Source: Sodiomyces alkalinus F11 (taxonomy: Eukaryota; Ascomycota; Sordariomycetes; Glomerellales; Plectosphaerellaceae). From it: 64,000 nt of DNA. The stretch covers positions 248,001 through 312,000 of the forward strand of contig NW_021167090.1 in NCBI RefSeq assembly GCF_003711515.1, written 5' to 3'. Below the pieces are notes generated by a model that was not told the DNA's origin, made no database searches, and worked only from the letters and a program-made list of their open reading frames with translations. The position numbers were made by a program, and so were the translations under genes. Shown here in pieces: positions 39,839 through 53,609 of the stretch (position 1 is the first letter of the stretch; each line of letters opens with the position of its first letter).

Positions 39839-42070
39839 TCAGTTATGGTTACCGCGTCGTCTGTACTTGCTGGGGAGCTCCACATCGGGATGACAGACGC
39901 GGTAATGCCTGGTAAGCGCATCGGCCCGGCTGAACGTCTTCTCTTCCGTGCAGAGATTGCACCGGACCTTCTGCTTCCGCGCGTTGTGAATCGTATCTTC
40001 GTGCCGCGTGAGATCGTAGGGACGAGAGAAAATCGTGTTGCACGGCTTTCCAGTGCCGGGGTTGATCCGGTCACAGCGGTGAGGGCCGGCCTGCGTGTCC
40101 ACAACGGCCTCTTCTGCTGGCGTGGAAGAAGTATGCTCCGCCCGACGAGGGCCCGTGCCTTGAGAATGGCGGTGACCCTCCCGCTTATGCTTCTGGAGAA
40201 GCGCGGGCGTCTCGAACCGGAGAGTGCAGCCGTGATATGTGCAAGTGTAGGTGCCCCCGTCGGCCGAAGCACCCGCTGGCTTCTGCAAGCTGACAGGAGT
40301 GCCCAGCGCGCTGGGCGAGCTCGATTCGACGGAGCTCAGACGAGCGGGAGAATTTTGTTGCTGTTGTCGCTGTTGTCGCTGCTGCTGCATCTGTACATGC
40401 TGCTGCTGCTGCTGTTGATGCTGCTGTTGCCGAGGCTCTGCAATAAAGGGATAGTGTTGGGGGATGTGCATATTGGCCGACAGTTGGGAGGTGGGGTGCA
40501 TAAACGAGAAAGAGACATCGTTGACTTGGTGGCCCCCATGCCTCTGGAACATGGAAAGCTGGTCATTCGCCGGCGTCATCTTGGACATTTGGTCCATAGC
40601 CCCACCAAAGCTCGCATCCGGTTGAGGGAACAGGGGAGCATAGTTGCTGTCCTCCGACCCTGGGAATTCGAGCATGGCATCCTTGGGGGAAATCGTCTCG
40701 GGCGTCTCATGCTCGGACTTTTGTTGCTGACTCAGGTGGTGCCTCATCATCAGCGCATCTTGTTCTGCCTTTTCCCTCTCCCTCATCTGATGTGCCGAGT
40801 TGAAAGCGAACCGCGTCGGTGGCAGGGAGTTGGCGAAGTTGCTGCTGTTGGCGTTCACGTTCTGGACCATCGGAGAGTCCTGGCGCAACGGCGACCTCTC
40901 TCTCGACACTACCGAACTGGCAGGCGAGTGAGCCGTGCTGAGATGCTGGTTGTTCGCAGCGTGTAGCCTCTGCGAGAAGACGTCGCTGCTCGGCGACATC
41001 GCCACCTGGCTCTGCTGCGGTGACGACGACGACGTGATCGTGAAGTTGGGGTTGTAGAGCTCGTCGCTGTAGATGTCCGTCATGGTACGATCAAGCTTGG
41101 GGGGATCATGGAATGTGTCTGCGTCGAGATCATTTAGCGTGCTGCAGAGGACCATGGTCGGCCACAGGGCCGTCTTACTCATTGTTCTCCTTCTATTGCA
41201 GTTGTTGTCCTCTTCGGACTCGCCCTGCGTAGGGGTAGCCGGTGAGTCACCGCCGACCGAAGAGCTCGCCACTGACCCCGGGTGCGACCGGTTCTGGCCG
41301 GTCGTGAACTCGGGAGTCGGGAGCAGCCCGCCCCTCTCGGTCCTCGCCCGCTGGATGGGTATTGTCGAAGGGTAACCCATCTCGGGGTGCTCAAGGTTGT
41401 TCATACTGTGGTAACCAGTGTACAAGCCGTCCTGTGCTGAGAGCGACTTCGCCAGATCGTAGTATTGATTTGCTTCCTCGTGAATCTGCATGTCGCCAAA
41501 GCCATCACCGGCCGGGTCGATAGCGATCTGCGGGTTAGCAATGGTGGGGTTGTACGGCGACGCTGGGCCTGTCGACCCCAGTGACGAGAGAGAGGACTCC
41601 CGCTGATGCGACGTGCGCCCGAACACCCTGGGACCGAACTGCTGCGCAGTTAGGGACCAAGGCTCCGTCGGCATGGGCTCGGAAAGTTGGCTCAGATTGC
41701 TCGCGAAACTATCGATGCCTGCCGAGGGCCCAGGTGTGCTAGGAAATTGGCTGTAGTCACTCTGGCTTTGGCTTCTTCGAAGGGCTGATACTGAGGTCGC
41801 GTCAAAACCTGGAATGGGGATGGCAGTTTGTTGCCAGAATGGATATTTCTGTAGTGAGGATGTCGAAGATGGTGATGATGATAGAGAAGGAGGGGTAGTA
41901 TAGGATACAGGCCCGTCGGAATCTAGGTCGTGCGTTGAAGAAGAGTGGGTTGCCTGGGGATATAGTGTCTGATGCCGTTGGGACAGCGAAGAGAACTGTT
42001 GTGATGGATGTTGACGAGTGGAAATCTGCTGTGGATGACACACAATGGTAGGTGGATTAGAGGGCATCAT
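39839..42070 (-). CDS. RPN4-like C2H2 zinc-finger transcription factor
   Basis: This is a nuclear DNA-binding protein. The C-terminal finger block (CNTIFSRPYDLTRHEDTIHN, then VRCNLCTEEKTFSRADALTR and HYRVCHPDVELPSKYRRRG) is the arrangement found in filamentous-fungal proteins annotated as RPN4, the proteasome-gene activator. I read a single exon of 744 codons (743 aa) from the first true ATG at 42070, a Met-Met pair; the frame is open a little further upstream without an ATG. A first finger (CTYHGCTLRFETPALLQKHKREGH) lies about 100 residues before the end of the block. Most of the protein is disordered, Ser/Pro/Gln-rich, with a polyglutamine region encoded near 40360-40435. The RPN4 name is by similarity to annotated relatives; the promoter element it binds cannot be seen here. 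Confidence 0.8.
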   Translation of the reverse strand: MMPSNPPTIVCHPQQISTRQHPSQQFSSLSQRHQTLYPQATHSSSTHDLDSDGPVSYTTPPSLSSSPSSTSSLQKYPFWQQTAIPIPGFDATSVSALRRSQSQSDYSQFPSTPGPSAGIDSFASNLSQLSEPMPTEPWSLTAQQFGPRVFGRTSHQRESSLSSLGSTGPASPYNPTIANPQIAIDPAGDGFGDMQIHEEANQYYDLAKSLSAQDGLYTGYHSMNNLEHPEMGYPSTIPIQRARTERGGLLPTPEFTTGQNRSHPGSVASSSVGGDSPATPTQGESEEDNNCNRRRTMSKTALWPTMVLCSTLNDLDADTFHDPPKLDRTMTDIYSDELYNPNFTITSSSSPQQSQVAMSPSSDVFSQRLHAANNQHLSTAHSPASSVVSRERSPLRQDSPMVQNVNANSSNFANSLPPTRFAFNSAHQMREREKAEQDALMMRHHLSQQQKSEHETPETISPKDAMLEFPGSEDSNYAPLFPQPDASFGGAMDQMSKMTPANDQLSMFQRHGGHQVNDVSFSFMHPTSQLSANMHIPQHYPFIAEPRQQQHQQQQQQHVQMQQQRQQRQQQQNSPARLSSVESSSPSALGTPVSLQKPAGASADGGTYTCTYHGCTLRFETPALLQKHKREGHRHSQGTGPRRAEHTSSTPAEEAVVDTQAGPHRCDRINPGTGKPCNTIFSRPYDLTRHEDTIHNARKQKVRCNLCTEEKTFSRADALTRHYRVCHPDVELPSKYRRRGNHN
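40360..40435. repeat. CAG/CTG-rich polyglutamine tract
   Basis: GCTGCTGCTGTTG-type units on the plus strand encode Gln runs broken by His, Met and Arg in the RPN4-like factor. Confidence 0.85.
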
Positions 42071-45000
42071 GTTGTTGTGACGACGTTTGATCAGGGAAGG
42101 GATTAGAGTGGCATGGCGAAAAGATGGCGACGGTGGCGAGAAATGGGACACTCGACGGCTAATATAATGCGCCAGTGTGATGCTATGGAAAGCGATAGTC
42201 GACTACGGAGCTCCCGTCGGCTTGCAGGGTCCTAGCGTGGGTCCTCGATCGTGGTGGGGTGGGGTTGGTGGGTGGGTGGGTGGGTGGGTACCGGAGAAAC
42301 CAGCCGTGCTGTCGGGAGTTTGAGGACTTGGGACTCATCGCTACGTGTAATAACTGTGAGAAGCTGTGCTGCAAGGGTACATGGCGGAGGCCCCCGCCGA
42401 TGTATCTTTTCCGGGTTTTGGGAGTACCGAAATAAGGTACTCGGGATACGAGGGTACAATGACACAATATCGAGCTAGCCATGACTGGGAAGGATTGGTA
42501 AGCCCAAAAGGGCCTGACCCGACCGCCGTACCCACCCAGATCGTAATTAGTACGAAGTCCTCCGTGGTCGAATTCAATAATTACACTACCCCGTACCTTG
42601 AGGTAATATGCATGGTTTGGTGTTCCCGTCGACCAGAACACGCAAGGCTCTTGGCCCACTATTACTACGGTGATGTAGCGCGCCATAGGCCCCTCTCAAT
42701 CGTTTACTGAGTAGGTTATAGCTTCTGATGTACGTTGCATGAGGCCGAAGGCTCTCGGAGACTTCACCGGACGCCATGGTCGCCCCGAAGCAAGCAGTTC
42801 GGAGCACCCACAAACCAATATCCTCATACTATACAAAAGACCTGGTAAAACCGCATGTTCTACGAGTTCTTCTCGGAGTATAACTTCGTCGGTTCCTCAA
42901 GCTCTCTCGTCCGGCCGTTAGGGTGACCAAACGGTTCACTAAATCGCCTCGAAAAGGCCTCCAGAACGAGTTCACCTGACCACGGCAGGCAGCACGTTCT
43001 TGTCCAAGTCGCCGGGGAGTCACTCGTCACCAAGCTTGCGGCCACGAAAGACGGCAGGATACGAATCGCATAATCATGACATTCACCGGTCGGACTACGG
43101 AGTACATCGTAAGGCTTCAAAGCTCCCATGACAGGTGGGCAGATCAAAATATCAAGTAGCGCCTGTTTTCCCCCAGACGCCTGGTTCGACCCTCGTTTCA
43201 TTCGTCAGCTGGGCTACCTAGACGTCAGCACACCCAGGGTTGCGGTGCTGCAGCCGAGGTACTATTCTCGCCCACACCTCATCATGTTCTCCGTCGAGAT
43301 TCACCCTTACGCCTCTGACTGTCCAACGGACGTCACTCGAGAGCCGAGTGGTCGGGCATGATCACGCAGGAGACAGCAAGAACACGTTGACGGGTAAAAA
43401 GATTGAAAGGTGGGAGGCCTGGTACTGAGTGGGTCCATATCTGAGAGTCAGCGAATCAAAATTGTCGCATGACGTGCGTGACTCAGATTCTCAGCTGGAA
43501 CACACCCAATCATCTCTCTTCAATTTGTCTGCCCATTTGCAACCAATCGAGCGACCCAACCTGGAGCCAGGACCCGCGATTTCCGCGGATGACTCCGTCG
43601 ACTCTGTCTCCGTTCTCCGGCTACTGCCACGAAGCCGATGCACCGCCGCACTCTGTCCCAAGACACCAACCTTGTCTTAACTTCTTGACTTCACGGGGTC
43701 CTCGCCATTGCCGAACGTCCGATCCACATGCCGAAGCAAGCCACATGGTGGCGCTCTTCTTTTTTTTTTTTTTTTTCTGCAGGTACACCGGACTGGTCGA
43801 AATCTGTTTTTCCTTCCAATAATCTTCGACTCTACTCGGTGGGATGGATATATGTAGGATCCCTCTCTACCGGAGATACGAGAACCAGGACGAAAAAAAA
43901 AACCTTCGCCGTGCAGCAAACAATTCTCATCCACTTATCCAAGTCTGAAAGAAGTCTTCAGCTGAAAAGTTCGTCCAAAATACGCGTTCTCCTGTTACGG
44001 TAAAGCTGGGCCTTACGAATGGCGTTCATTCCCGGTCAACGCCTTACTCGTGCTCAACCAACCACAACGAGGCATTACCTGTTCGATACGTGGTTGTTGT
44101 GGCGCATTCGTGTACTATACCTCATATCTCGTACGTTAGATTCAGTCGCATGAAGTATTCGTAATCATTTCGTGCCTACCTTAACTGAGAACCTACCTGG
44201 ATAGTAATAACCTGCAACCGTGCCGGTCAAGTCTCCACGCCCATCTGCGCCTGTTGCTTTCTGCAAGTCTCATGACCCGAGTTAAAGGAACCCAGCGACA
44301 CTGACGGCTCAATATCGACCGATGGCCCATGTGATCAAGATTTTTCGCATACTCCTTGGCACTGGGCCGTGAAGGTCTGGACGAAGAGTTTGGCCGCATG
44401 AAAAGGGACATCCCCGGATCCGAGCTCGTTCGCGGCCAGCCCAGACCACTCAGGCCACAGACAAAGTGGGGCCACTTGCGAAGTATCACCTTAAAGTGTA
44501 GAACACTGAAAAATCGTACTCAACGCTTTTTTCTGGCCTTCTGGCCAATAAATTGCCTCGTATGCAATTCTCTCGCATTCAAAAAATAAACCCCTGCATC
44601 AGGTCCTCGATAGGCCAAGCGGTCCACGACAATCTAGGCTGCCTCACCTTGGGCAATCTGGCAGAATATGCATTATTGGATATGCCCCTTTCTCTCAATT
44701 CGGCTCAATCGGTTTAACCTGCAAAACGCAGAGTGACAACGGGGAAACAATGCACCATGGTACCAGCTGAATGGACATGATGTACCGCCCTTCGGCTGCA
44801 GACGACACGGTTGTCGAGCCATTGGCCAAGGATCTAATGGAAGAAGACGCACCGAAAGTCCGGTCGCAGCGGGCCTGGCCGCACGGCACCTTGTACACCT
44901 GAGCAGGTCCATCAGGTGTCCTGCTTCTCGTGTCTCCGACGCGCGGCATCCTCAAATCAATCCTGACCTGAAGGCATTCTTTCGGCGCAACTTCTTTTCC

Positions 45001-48000
45001 AAAGACCCCAACTTGGTCATGATTTATTGGCTTTTTATCAGCGCTGCCTAAGAGGCATTGCTTCGCAAAATATGTCACGAGTTTACACTGCTCACTCGAA
45101 CGGCCCGCCCCGTGCGCATATGTATGGCGTTTCTCGGTGTCCTTCTGTCGCACGACTTTGCCTGATGGTGAACACCTTGTTGGGCAAGTCAGAATGGAAG
45201 TGGAGAAACCGGATTGCCATTCCTAGACCTTTTCCGGTGTCCATACCTTCTGAGCTTTCAACTTTTGACGCTCGGTACACCTGTGTAGCTAATGTTAAGT
45301 TCTCTCGCGACGTGGAAAGAGGAGCAGCGAGTTCTTCGCAGAAGAACGTATGTCTCTCGTTTCCGTGTATTATCTCGCCGGTGTCGGAATGTTGTCCGAT
45401 TTACACAAGCGAGCCAGATCCCGCAGTTGATGAGCTTGAGAAAATTGACTGCATGGCGGGAGGGCGAGAAATGGAAGTTTCGACATTCGTCAAGATATGA
45501 CAGTAATGTACCGACCGATGAGCGGAAGATCTTCGGAGTTGCGAGGGGAAAGGGGGAAGAAGAAGAACCGTGGTTCTTGCTGACCGAGAGTATGCGATTG
45601 CGGGTGGACGAAAACGATTTTTGGCCATCGTTCAAAGTCAACTGGATTAGGTCGAAACGTTCCCGATTTACGAAGTGATTGGAGCTTCCATCCGTATTGG
45701 GTGAAATTTATGGTCGCATCACGTGGCCATGCTAAACTTAGGCAAGCGGGGGCTTCAGCCCTGCGGAATCTTCGATCTTCCCGTCTCACGAATGAGGCAT
45801 CCTTGTATCCTTGTATATATTAGGTAGCCCACCCCTGGCACGCACAGAGTAAGCGTACCCTAGTATTGGGTCGTCTCGGTAGAGCCGGTGAATCCTCCGT
45901 GGCTTTCCGGCCATGTCCCGTAGCTTCCCTACGATACACCACTGTCATGCAGAGCCTCTACGGAGCTACTCCGATTGCGCGTTTTGGCACCGGGGAAGGA
46001 ATAAAGTGTCACGTCTACCTTATATGTGACACTATATCACTCAGTCGCTAAGACCCAGCATGGACACCGTCCTGTTCTTCCTACAGGCAATACCTTGGAC
46101 TAGGATCCGGATCATCAAACACTTCAATTAAAACTGCACTCGCGCTCGCTTGCAGTCAGTGGTTTCGAAAAGATTTCTCGACTGGGAAAATTGAAATACT
46201 TATCTGTGATTCCGTCACTTAGGCGGTTGATCGTCGTTGAATTGTAGGTTTCGGGGAATCGGGGTCATGCACGTGGCTTTGGACTTTACAGAGTAGTGCT
46301 CGTGGTGGATGGCTGCCCGCTGTAGACGGAGTATGTCCGACGGAACATGGTTTCATGGTCAAATGACCGGCCTACCTCGCCTCTCTCGTGAAATGCAAAG
46401 GTAGATCTTAGTCCTTGTTCAATCGTTTCTCTGAGTTTGCGATGCCCAGCTAATTGGACACTGGTAGCGAGGGGACTGTTGGTGCAGGATTGTTCCGTAC
46501 AACCCGGCTTCAAGTCTTAGCTAACCAGCTGCCATTATTGATGGAAATCACGTTCCGATGCTGCTTCATCCAGTGTTCTACTCTTCTTATCAATGCATGC
46601 GCCCTGATACCGTGAGATCGCCGGACAGGTTGTCGGATTCCTACTATCAGGCAAGCCATGAGTGAAGCGTGAAACATAGTGCTGATTGAGGCTAACTGGA
46701 TTATCATGTATCTGTGTCAACTCCTCTTCATTGCAAGACAACAAGACCAGGATACGGAACAGAGTGAATTCTATGCGCCTCTTCTTTTTTCTCTAAGCGG
46801 GGTGGTGGCAGCAGTAGTCGGTGTGCTGGACAACACGGAACACCAACCGCCATACTATGAATAGGCCATGCGTGAACACTGGGGTTTAGTCCCTCATCCC
46901 TTACCGTACGGCTCTTCACTGCATATTCAGTAGTCAAACCAACGCCGCAGACATGTTCCAGTTCTATCCTTGACGTGGAATCGTGAGTCACGGCCGCCAG
47001 GTCTCGTACGTCGAGGAGGCTCGGTCGGGGAACTGGTGACGTGGCTTTCCAGGGGCGGAATGTACCCTTTTCTGGTGGTTGATGCCTTGACGGGAGCGTT
47101 CATCTTGCTCGAGGGTGGTAGTTGTGGCGCAACTTCTATGCAATCGGCCTAAATCCGTCAGGACGGTCATTATAGTGGATTATATGAACACAAATACACC
47201 ACGAGGTGCAATATCTATCAACACATATCCAGGCAGGAAAGTTCGTATACCGAGATATACGCAGTAAAAGCAGGCATCGCTACACTCAGCGTCGGAACTG
47301 ACAAGGAGCCCGGTGCTCCTCGTATAGAACCTTCTTTAGCACCCCCGATCACTCAGGTCAGCCTAAATCTCAGGACCCCATACCGCGTCGTAAACAGAAC
47401 AACCGACATCCCCAAATTTAGACACATGGCATTCTGTATTCTAAGCATCTTTTTATATTTGGAGTAAAGGGTCACATGTACACAGATCAGAGGTGACATA
47501 GCGGTCGCGCCTTAGAATGTGACCATGATCGCGATGTTGCCTCAGATACAACCAACTACCTTCACCCCTCTTGGACCACGACTTGATCAGCGGTAAGGAT
47601 GAACTCGGAACACGATGACCCATTCGATATACCCATATGAACTTACAGAAAAGCAAACCCAAAAAAAAACCCAGGCAGCCCCATTATGTCCGGATATTAG
47701 ACCTCGAAAAGGCCGCTTAAGTCCAGGTTATGAATATCTGGATATTGGCTTGGCCCATCAGATGAATCACACCCACACGAGCACGCCTCACGATACGGAC
47801 TCACTAGCTCTTGGACATTTCCCGACAGAGTCACAACATCGGATATAAAACACCCCTGGCCATGTAGATAGGTTTTGTACGTCGTCTTGGCGCACTCTCC
47901 AGGCACCAAGTTCACTGCGTTCCGACATGTCCCATCAGCCACATCGGCAGAGCGGTTGTAGCCTGCCATGTCCTGACAGAACCAGCTTATGGCTACTGAG

Positions 48001-48545
48001 ATGTCTAGCTAGGTAGAGTCATAGGCAGACATAGATATTTGTAACCAACCGCACAGGAGGTTGGTCGCCCATTAGTATGGCTGGACGCGTCACGAAAGGC
48101 CAGAGGGAGATCTTCCAATATAGCCCTAGCCAAACTGCCCAGTAGGAGTCACAACGCATAGGGCCCAGTGGATGCAAAGCGCATGGTTTCTAGACGCGCA
48201 ACGCGTGCATAAACAAGAAAACCACACACGTGAACCAACAAGAGAAAAACACCAAGTGCCAAGCAGGCAGGAATAATGACCAACATCATGCGTTGTGAGG
48301 TATCAATTAAACACCCTCGAGTAAATCCATGGAAGCCCAATTCCCATATGATACAATAAAAACAGCCCAAAACCCAGCCGATCCCAAGTCATTCATGCCA
48401 CAGAACACCCGCACCAAGGGGCCCATTTGATGCCAGCCCCTAGAAAATGCCCACGCGTCGGGTTTGAGTCACGACACGCCCGCGCAAACAAGGGGAAAAA
48501 AAAAACATCGTAACAGACGTGCCCACAAAACATTCCACCAATTCT
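42071..48545. other. No supportable gene (6.5 kb)
   Basis: Small overlapping frames occur on both strands without recognisable domains. The best candidates are 45292-45678 (+, 128 aa, begins ATG, Arg-rich) and 45027-45500 (+, overlapping, different frame); neither resembles a family I know and antisense frames of equal length exist. Base composition is normal, so it is not RIP-mutated. No tRNA, 5S or snRNA was recognised. A G-rich repeat lies at its left end. Confidence 0.5.
42251..42290 (+). repeat. G-rich GGGT/GGTG repeat, G-quadruplex potential
   Basis: At least eight runs of three or more G lie within 40 nt, including five consecutive GGGT units. It sits about 180-220 nt upstream of the RPN4-like start; the G-rich strand is the template strand of that gene. 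Confidence 0.8.
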
Positions 48546-48991
<446 letters not shown>

Positions 48992-50651
48992 TTTGATGTA
49001 TTAAAAGTGGGAATGAAGATTTGAGATGGAAGTAGAGGCTCAACGGAACCGTTGATAGGTAGTGCACGAAGTTATGTGTGGGGTGGACGTTGACGGAGGT
49101 GTGAAGAGGATGAGTTGGGGATAAATGCAGGTAGCGGGAGGCGGGGGAGACATTTATATTGGGAGGGTGTGGACGCGTCTTTCAGCGGGATCAGTCACCC
49201 CGTCCCCTCAACGCTTACCGTGTACTGGAAAAACAGGGGGTTCGGTACGTACCGCCTCGTGACGCGGATGTGGGGCTCTCCCTTTATCAACATGCGAAAG
49301 CTCTGTTTCTGTGAACCGTGCGCGACGGGTTTGAACTCAACTTTAAAAAGCCCTTATTTTTGATTGGACTATTTGAGTCCAAACTCTTGCATGATAGATT
49401 AGTAAGATACCTACTAGTAACGAAGTCTCCTCTTAGACACAATTACCTATTCGAGCACGAGGCGCTAGACAACGCCCGCGATGCCTAATCCGCGTCTTCC
49501 GCCATTTGGAGTGGGGTGGTTTGTCACAAAGTCATCTATGGAGTAATTAGTCGAAAGATGACTCTTTGTTACGATGTGTCTGTCACCGTCTACGAAACGT
49601 GGTGTGAATGGATCTATCTACCTATGTAGACCCCCCTCTCTTTCTGCATATGGAACCAGGTAGAAGAAGTTGGCCGACTAGGGCGCCTGTCTTGTCTCCG
49701 ACTCCCGATGAGGCGATATCATGGTTCAGCATGCTGGCTGGCTGTTGGTGAGTCGTGACTACTAATGGTAAATTCGGAATGGGTCATGATATGGAATAAG
49801 TACCCAGAATGCGCTTGCCATGGGATTCTTGCCACTTCACGAGGGTTTGGGCCGAAGGAGGAAGTTTTCCACATGGATAACGCCCCATGGCATCCGTTCA
49901 CACCACAACGGGTTCTTCCAACTGCCAGGTCGCCCCCATCAAATATGAATCGCATATGGCAAAAGCCTCATAGATATATTCAAACTTTCTACGTAATGTG
50001 GGCTTGCTATTTTGCAGCATGCCTCAGCCAGTTCTGCCTTAGGGGTTTTGTGAGGTCGGGGTAATAATAGGTACCATGTCGCGGACGAAATGATTACTTG
50101 CCATGCAGCTTCCCGATCTCCATTCTGCGACCACTAACCAGTGACCGCCGACTGCCGCAATGCCGAGTGCTGCAGGTGAAGAAGGTACGTACCTGCCTGC
50201 CTTTCGCTGGCGTTCCCCACACAAGCTGCGCTTGGGACCAAAAATGGTTCTAGGAAGGTGGACCAGGGACGGCTCCCTGGAATGGTAGCAGCCCGCAGGC
50301 AACAACCAATCAAAAATCGACCCCTGATACCAACGTCAACAAAGGCCACCAAAAAGCACTCGTTTTATTTTGCCAAATAGAACTCTCATTCGTACCAGAA
50401 AAAACGGGCTTTCGCAAGAATTGCCACCCCACTTTTCTTACGCCAGATCAGTAGGCCAAATCACCCACGTCTCTGAAACCCCCCGAGTCCGTCCTATTTA
50501 TTTCTTCCCCCCTCCACTTCTCCGACGTATCTTTCCCTCCTACATCACAACAACCCACTCCAGTCAGCCTCTTTTTCCCTCAACTGCCAACCCACTTTTC
50601 CATCAACAATCCATCAACCCATCACCAAACCCTCAACTACCATCATTTACA
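48992..50651. other. Shared H4-H3 divergent promoter region
   Basis: This 1.66-kb spacer separates the start codons of the divergent histone genes. The H3-proximal leader is a C/A-rich, G-poor tract (50560-50650). I did not identify a defined histone cell-cycle element. Confidence 0.6.
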
Positions 50652-51241
<590 letters not shown>

Positions 51242-51707
51242 AGCTTTTCCGTCTTTTGGTCTTTTGCTCGCGTTGGCAGGTTCTAGGGGGTGGTTTATGA
51301 ATTTTCGTTTGGGAAATGCTTTGACGAAATGGTCGTCACAGGGAATGGGGACAACAGGCGTTTATACATGAGTGCTTTTTTACGCAAGGGCTGTACATTA
51401 CACTCACGATCAGGCAGCAGCTAAGGCGTAATAGCTGCCTTGGGAATTGCGAAATATTTTTTGATCCAGTCATTCGTCTACTTTATTGTGCCACTTTTTC
51501 ATGTGCCATGTCTTTGAGTTGTCGCGATTTGGTTTGTGGTATTGGCGTGACTACAAACCCGTGCGTTGCATTGCCCTTGTATTGATAGCGACGTGTTCTG
51601 TTCAGCCAAAGCAAGAATCGACGACGCGTTCTTGTCAAGATGCTCCATCTATGTCTGAAGACTGGCTACCCTACATCTATCTCATGCCAAAATTCCTTAT
51701 AATGCCC
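51242..51707. other. Convergent intergenic H3 / GST kappa
   Basis: This is the 3' flank of both genes. No further feature is seen. Confidence 0.6.
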
Positions 51708-52755
51708 TTACAGCACACTCTTCCATCCGCTCTGCAGGCGCTGGATATCCAACCCCAGGAAGTTGGCGACCTGGGCCAAGTGGTCGACACCGAAGAAGCC
51801 CTCCTGCTCGCCCGCAGCATTGGTGCACACCATCCACGGGAGTCCGAAAGCACCAGAGTCGAACGCCTCATTAGTGTTGGCGGCCAGGATCTTCTTGCCC
51901 TCGGTGGCTGCGACTTCCAGAACTGTTTTGCACGTAGATTTTGTTTCCCCCACGACGTCAGTCCAATACACACCACACTGCTTTGATTGGGTTGGGGGCG
52001 GGATTGAATAGACGGGGTTGTCAACTACGAAGTCATAAAAGCAAGACTCACCCTTTGCCGTCTCTTCGGTGCCGAGCACGGTTTCGAGGGACTCCCGTAG
52101 GACGTCAGGCTTGGAGGTCTCCTTGCGATGGACGAAGAACTCGGTATAGAGGTGGTCGAGGACGTGGAGGAAGCGCTTGTCGTCCTTGTCCATCTGACGG
52201 ATGGCGCAGAGGGCGCGCATGATGTTCAGGGTCGGTTGCGGGAAGGGTGTGGGCATGGATCCGTGCATGGGCACGTTGAAGAATTTGGCCCAGCGGAGCC
52301 GTTCTGTGTTAATCCATTTGTCCTTGTCTGGGGGTTTTTTTTTTCGGTGTCAGGTCAGTGATATGTGGGTGAGGTTTATCACCAGAAACAGGGTAAGTAG
52401 GAAAGACTGGGTATGAATACTCTTGATGTTGATAGGTGCTGTATTGTTGCAGACCTTCATCAGACCGCCCAGCAAGATGGGTGTGAAGGTGACTTGAACA
52501 CGAGCGAAGGCCGGATCATGCTATCGAGTTATAACGTGTTTGTTGTCAGCCAAAACGGGTGTCCGTTCGTGTTGGTTCTGGGTAAATACGACCAAGTGAT
52601 CGTTACGCGGAACCTAATATATGCCTCTGTTGTTCGGGCAACACGAACGAGCGAGTATAAGTGGTGTGCAGGTTACTTACACGAAGGATGTAATAGGCGA
52701 TGTACGCAAAGGGCGACACAGTGTCTACATAGAGCGTGATCTTGGGGATACCCAT
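51708..52755 (-). CDS. GST kappa / DsbA-family thioredoxin-fold protein
   Basis: The family includes glutathione S-transferase kappa (mitochondria/peroxisomes) and bacterial 2-hydroxychromene-2-carboxylate isomerase. Exons 52755-52681, 52520-52421, 52327-52052 and 51922-51708 join to 222 codons (221 aa), the usual length. The N-terminus MGIPKITLYVDTVSPFAYIA gives the first beta strand and the active-site region, with Ser replacing the DsbA CxxC (VSPFAY). PILLGGLMKVCNNTAPINIK and KWINTERLRWAKFFNVPMHG follow, then a helical insertion and the GLPW segment with the cis-proline typical of thioredoxin folds, ending near VANFLGLD. I see no targeting signal at either end, so compartment is open. The exact substrate cannot be inferred. 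Confidence 0.92.
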
Positions 52756-53609
52756 GTTGAGCTGACTGGAGTTACAGAGCGTATTTGTATGAGAGGGGTT
52801 GAAGAATATGATTTCAAGTGAGCTTTTGCTCGACGCTTCAGTGTTCAATTGAGTGTCGTAGCTAATAGATCGTAATTAAATGGAGGGAAGAGAGAGGAGA
52901 AGCACGACGCTGCCAAGTGACTCTAGAGATAAATCGGGAATTCCTGAATAAGCCGAGGTAGAAGAATGCAGACAGTCGGGGTAAGCTTCACGTGGAAGTT
53001 AGAGATGGATCTAAATACTGGCACAACAATGAAATGATCATTCGCCTTCGAGTATTTGATGGTTATCTGGTTGCTGGGAATGGGTTCAAGCATTTGGATT
53101 GATGATGATTACGATATATTGGCTTGGTTGGAATATTATCGGCCTCACGCCAAGTAGAACTACGAATATCAAATAGTTTTCGACAAAAAAAGGAATCTCT
53201 TCCTAGTGTACAGCTTCGACCTGCAAAGACTGGGCTTATTGCTCTAGCGATCGGTCATTGACACATATATCGATAAGATGGATTATTCATACAATATTCT
53301 CATCCGACGCTGGATAGCTCTAATATTGGCACAGGGTCTCTAAAACGCCTCTGCCAAACCGCCTTACCAAGAGAAGTGTTTAATCGAGCCAACGCAGAGA
53401 TGACAATGGTCGTAAATGGATGCATCCCTGGGATTACGAATTCGGAGCCAGTAAGTAAATCGAGATCGAGACATCAAAAACATGCAAAACAGAGGATCGG
53501 GGAGATGGTACGTCCTCGGCATGTCCCACATGCAGGACGATGCAACACTCTATTAGCCTTGCACACAGCAGCCCCAGACATGGTTATCTCCATCATATGC
53601 TACCTTAGT
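52756..53609. other. Intergenic GST kappa / PRP3
   Basis: AT-rich, with no gene recognised. Only isolated short frames occur. Confidence 0.6.

Noticed and set aside
41140..41215. Possible 37-nt intron in the RPN4-like gene (GTAAGA..CTGCAG)
   Set aside because: Removing it breaks the reading frame and there is no branch-point-like sequence.
43175..43195. GGTTCGACCC, resembling a tRNA B box
   Set aside because: No matching A box or acceptor stem at the right distance.
45292..45678. 128-codon frame as a gene
   Set aside because: It starts with ATG but an antisense frame of 127 codons covers the same stretch and no domain is visible in either.
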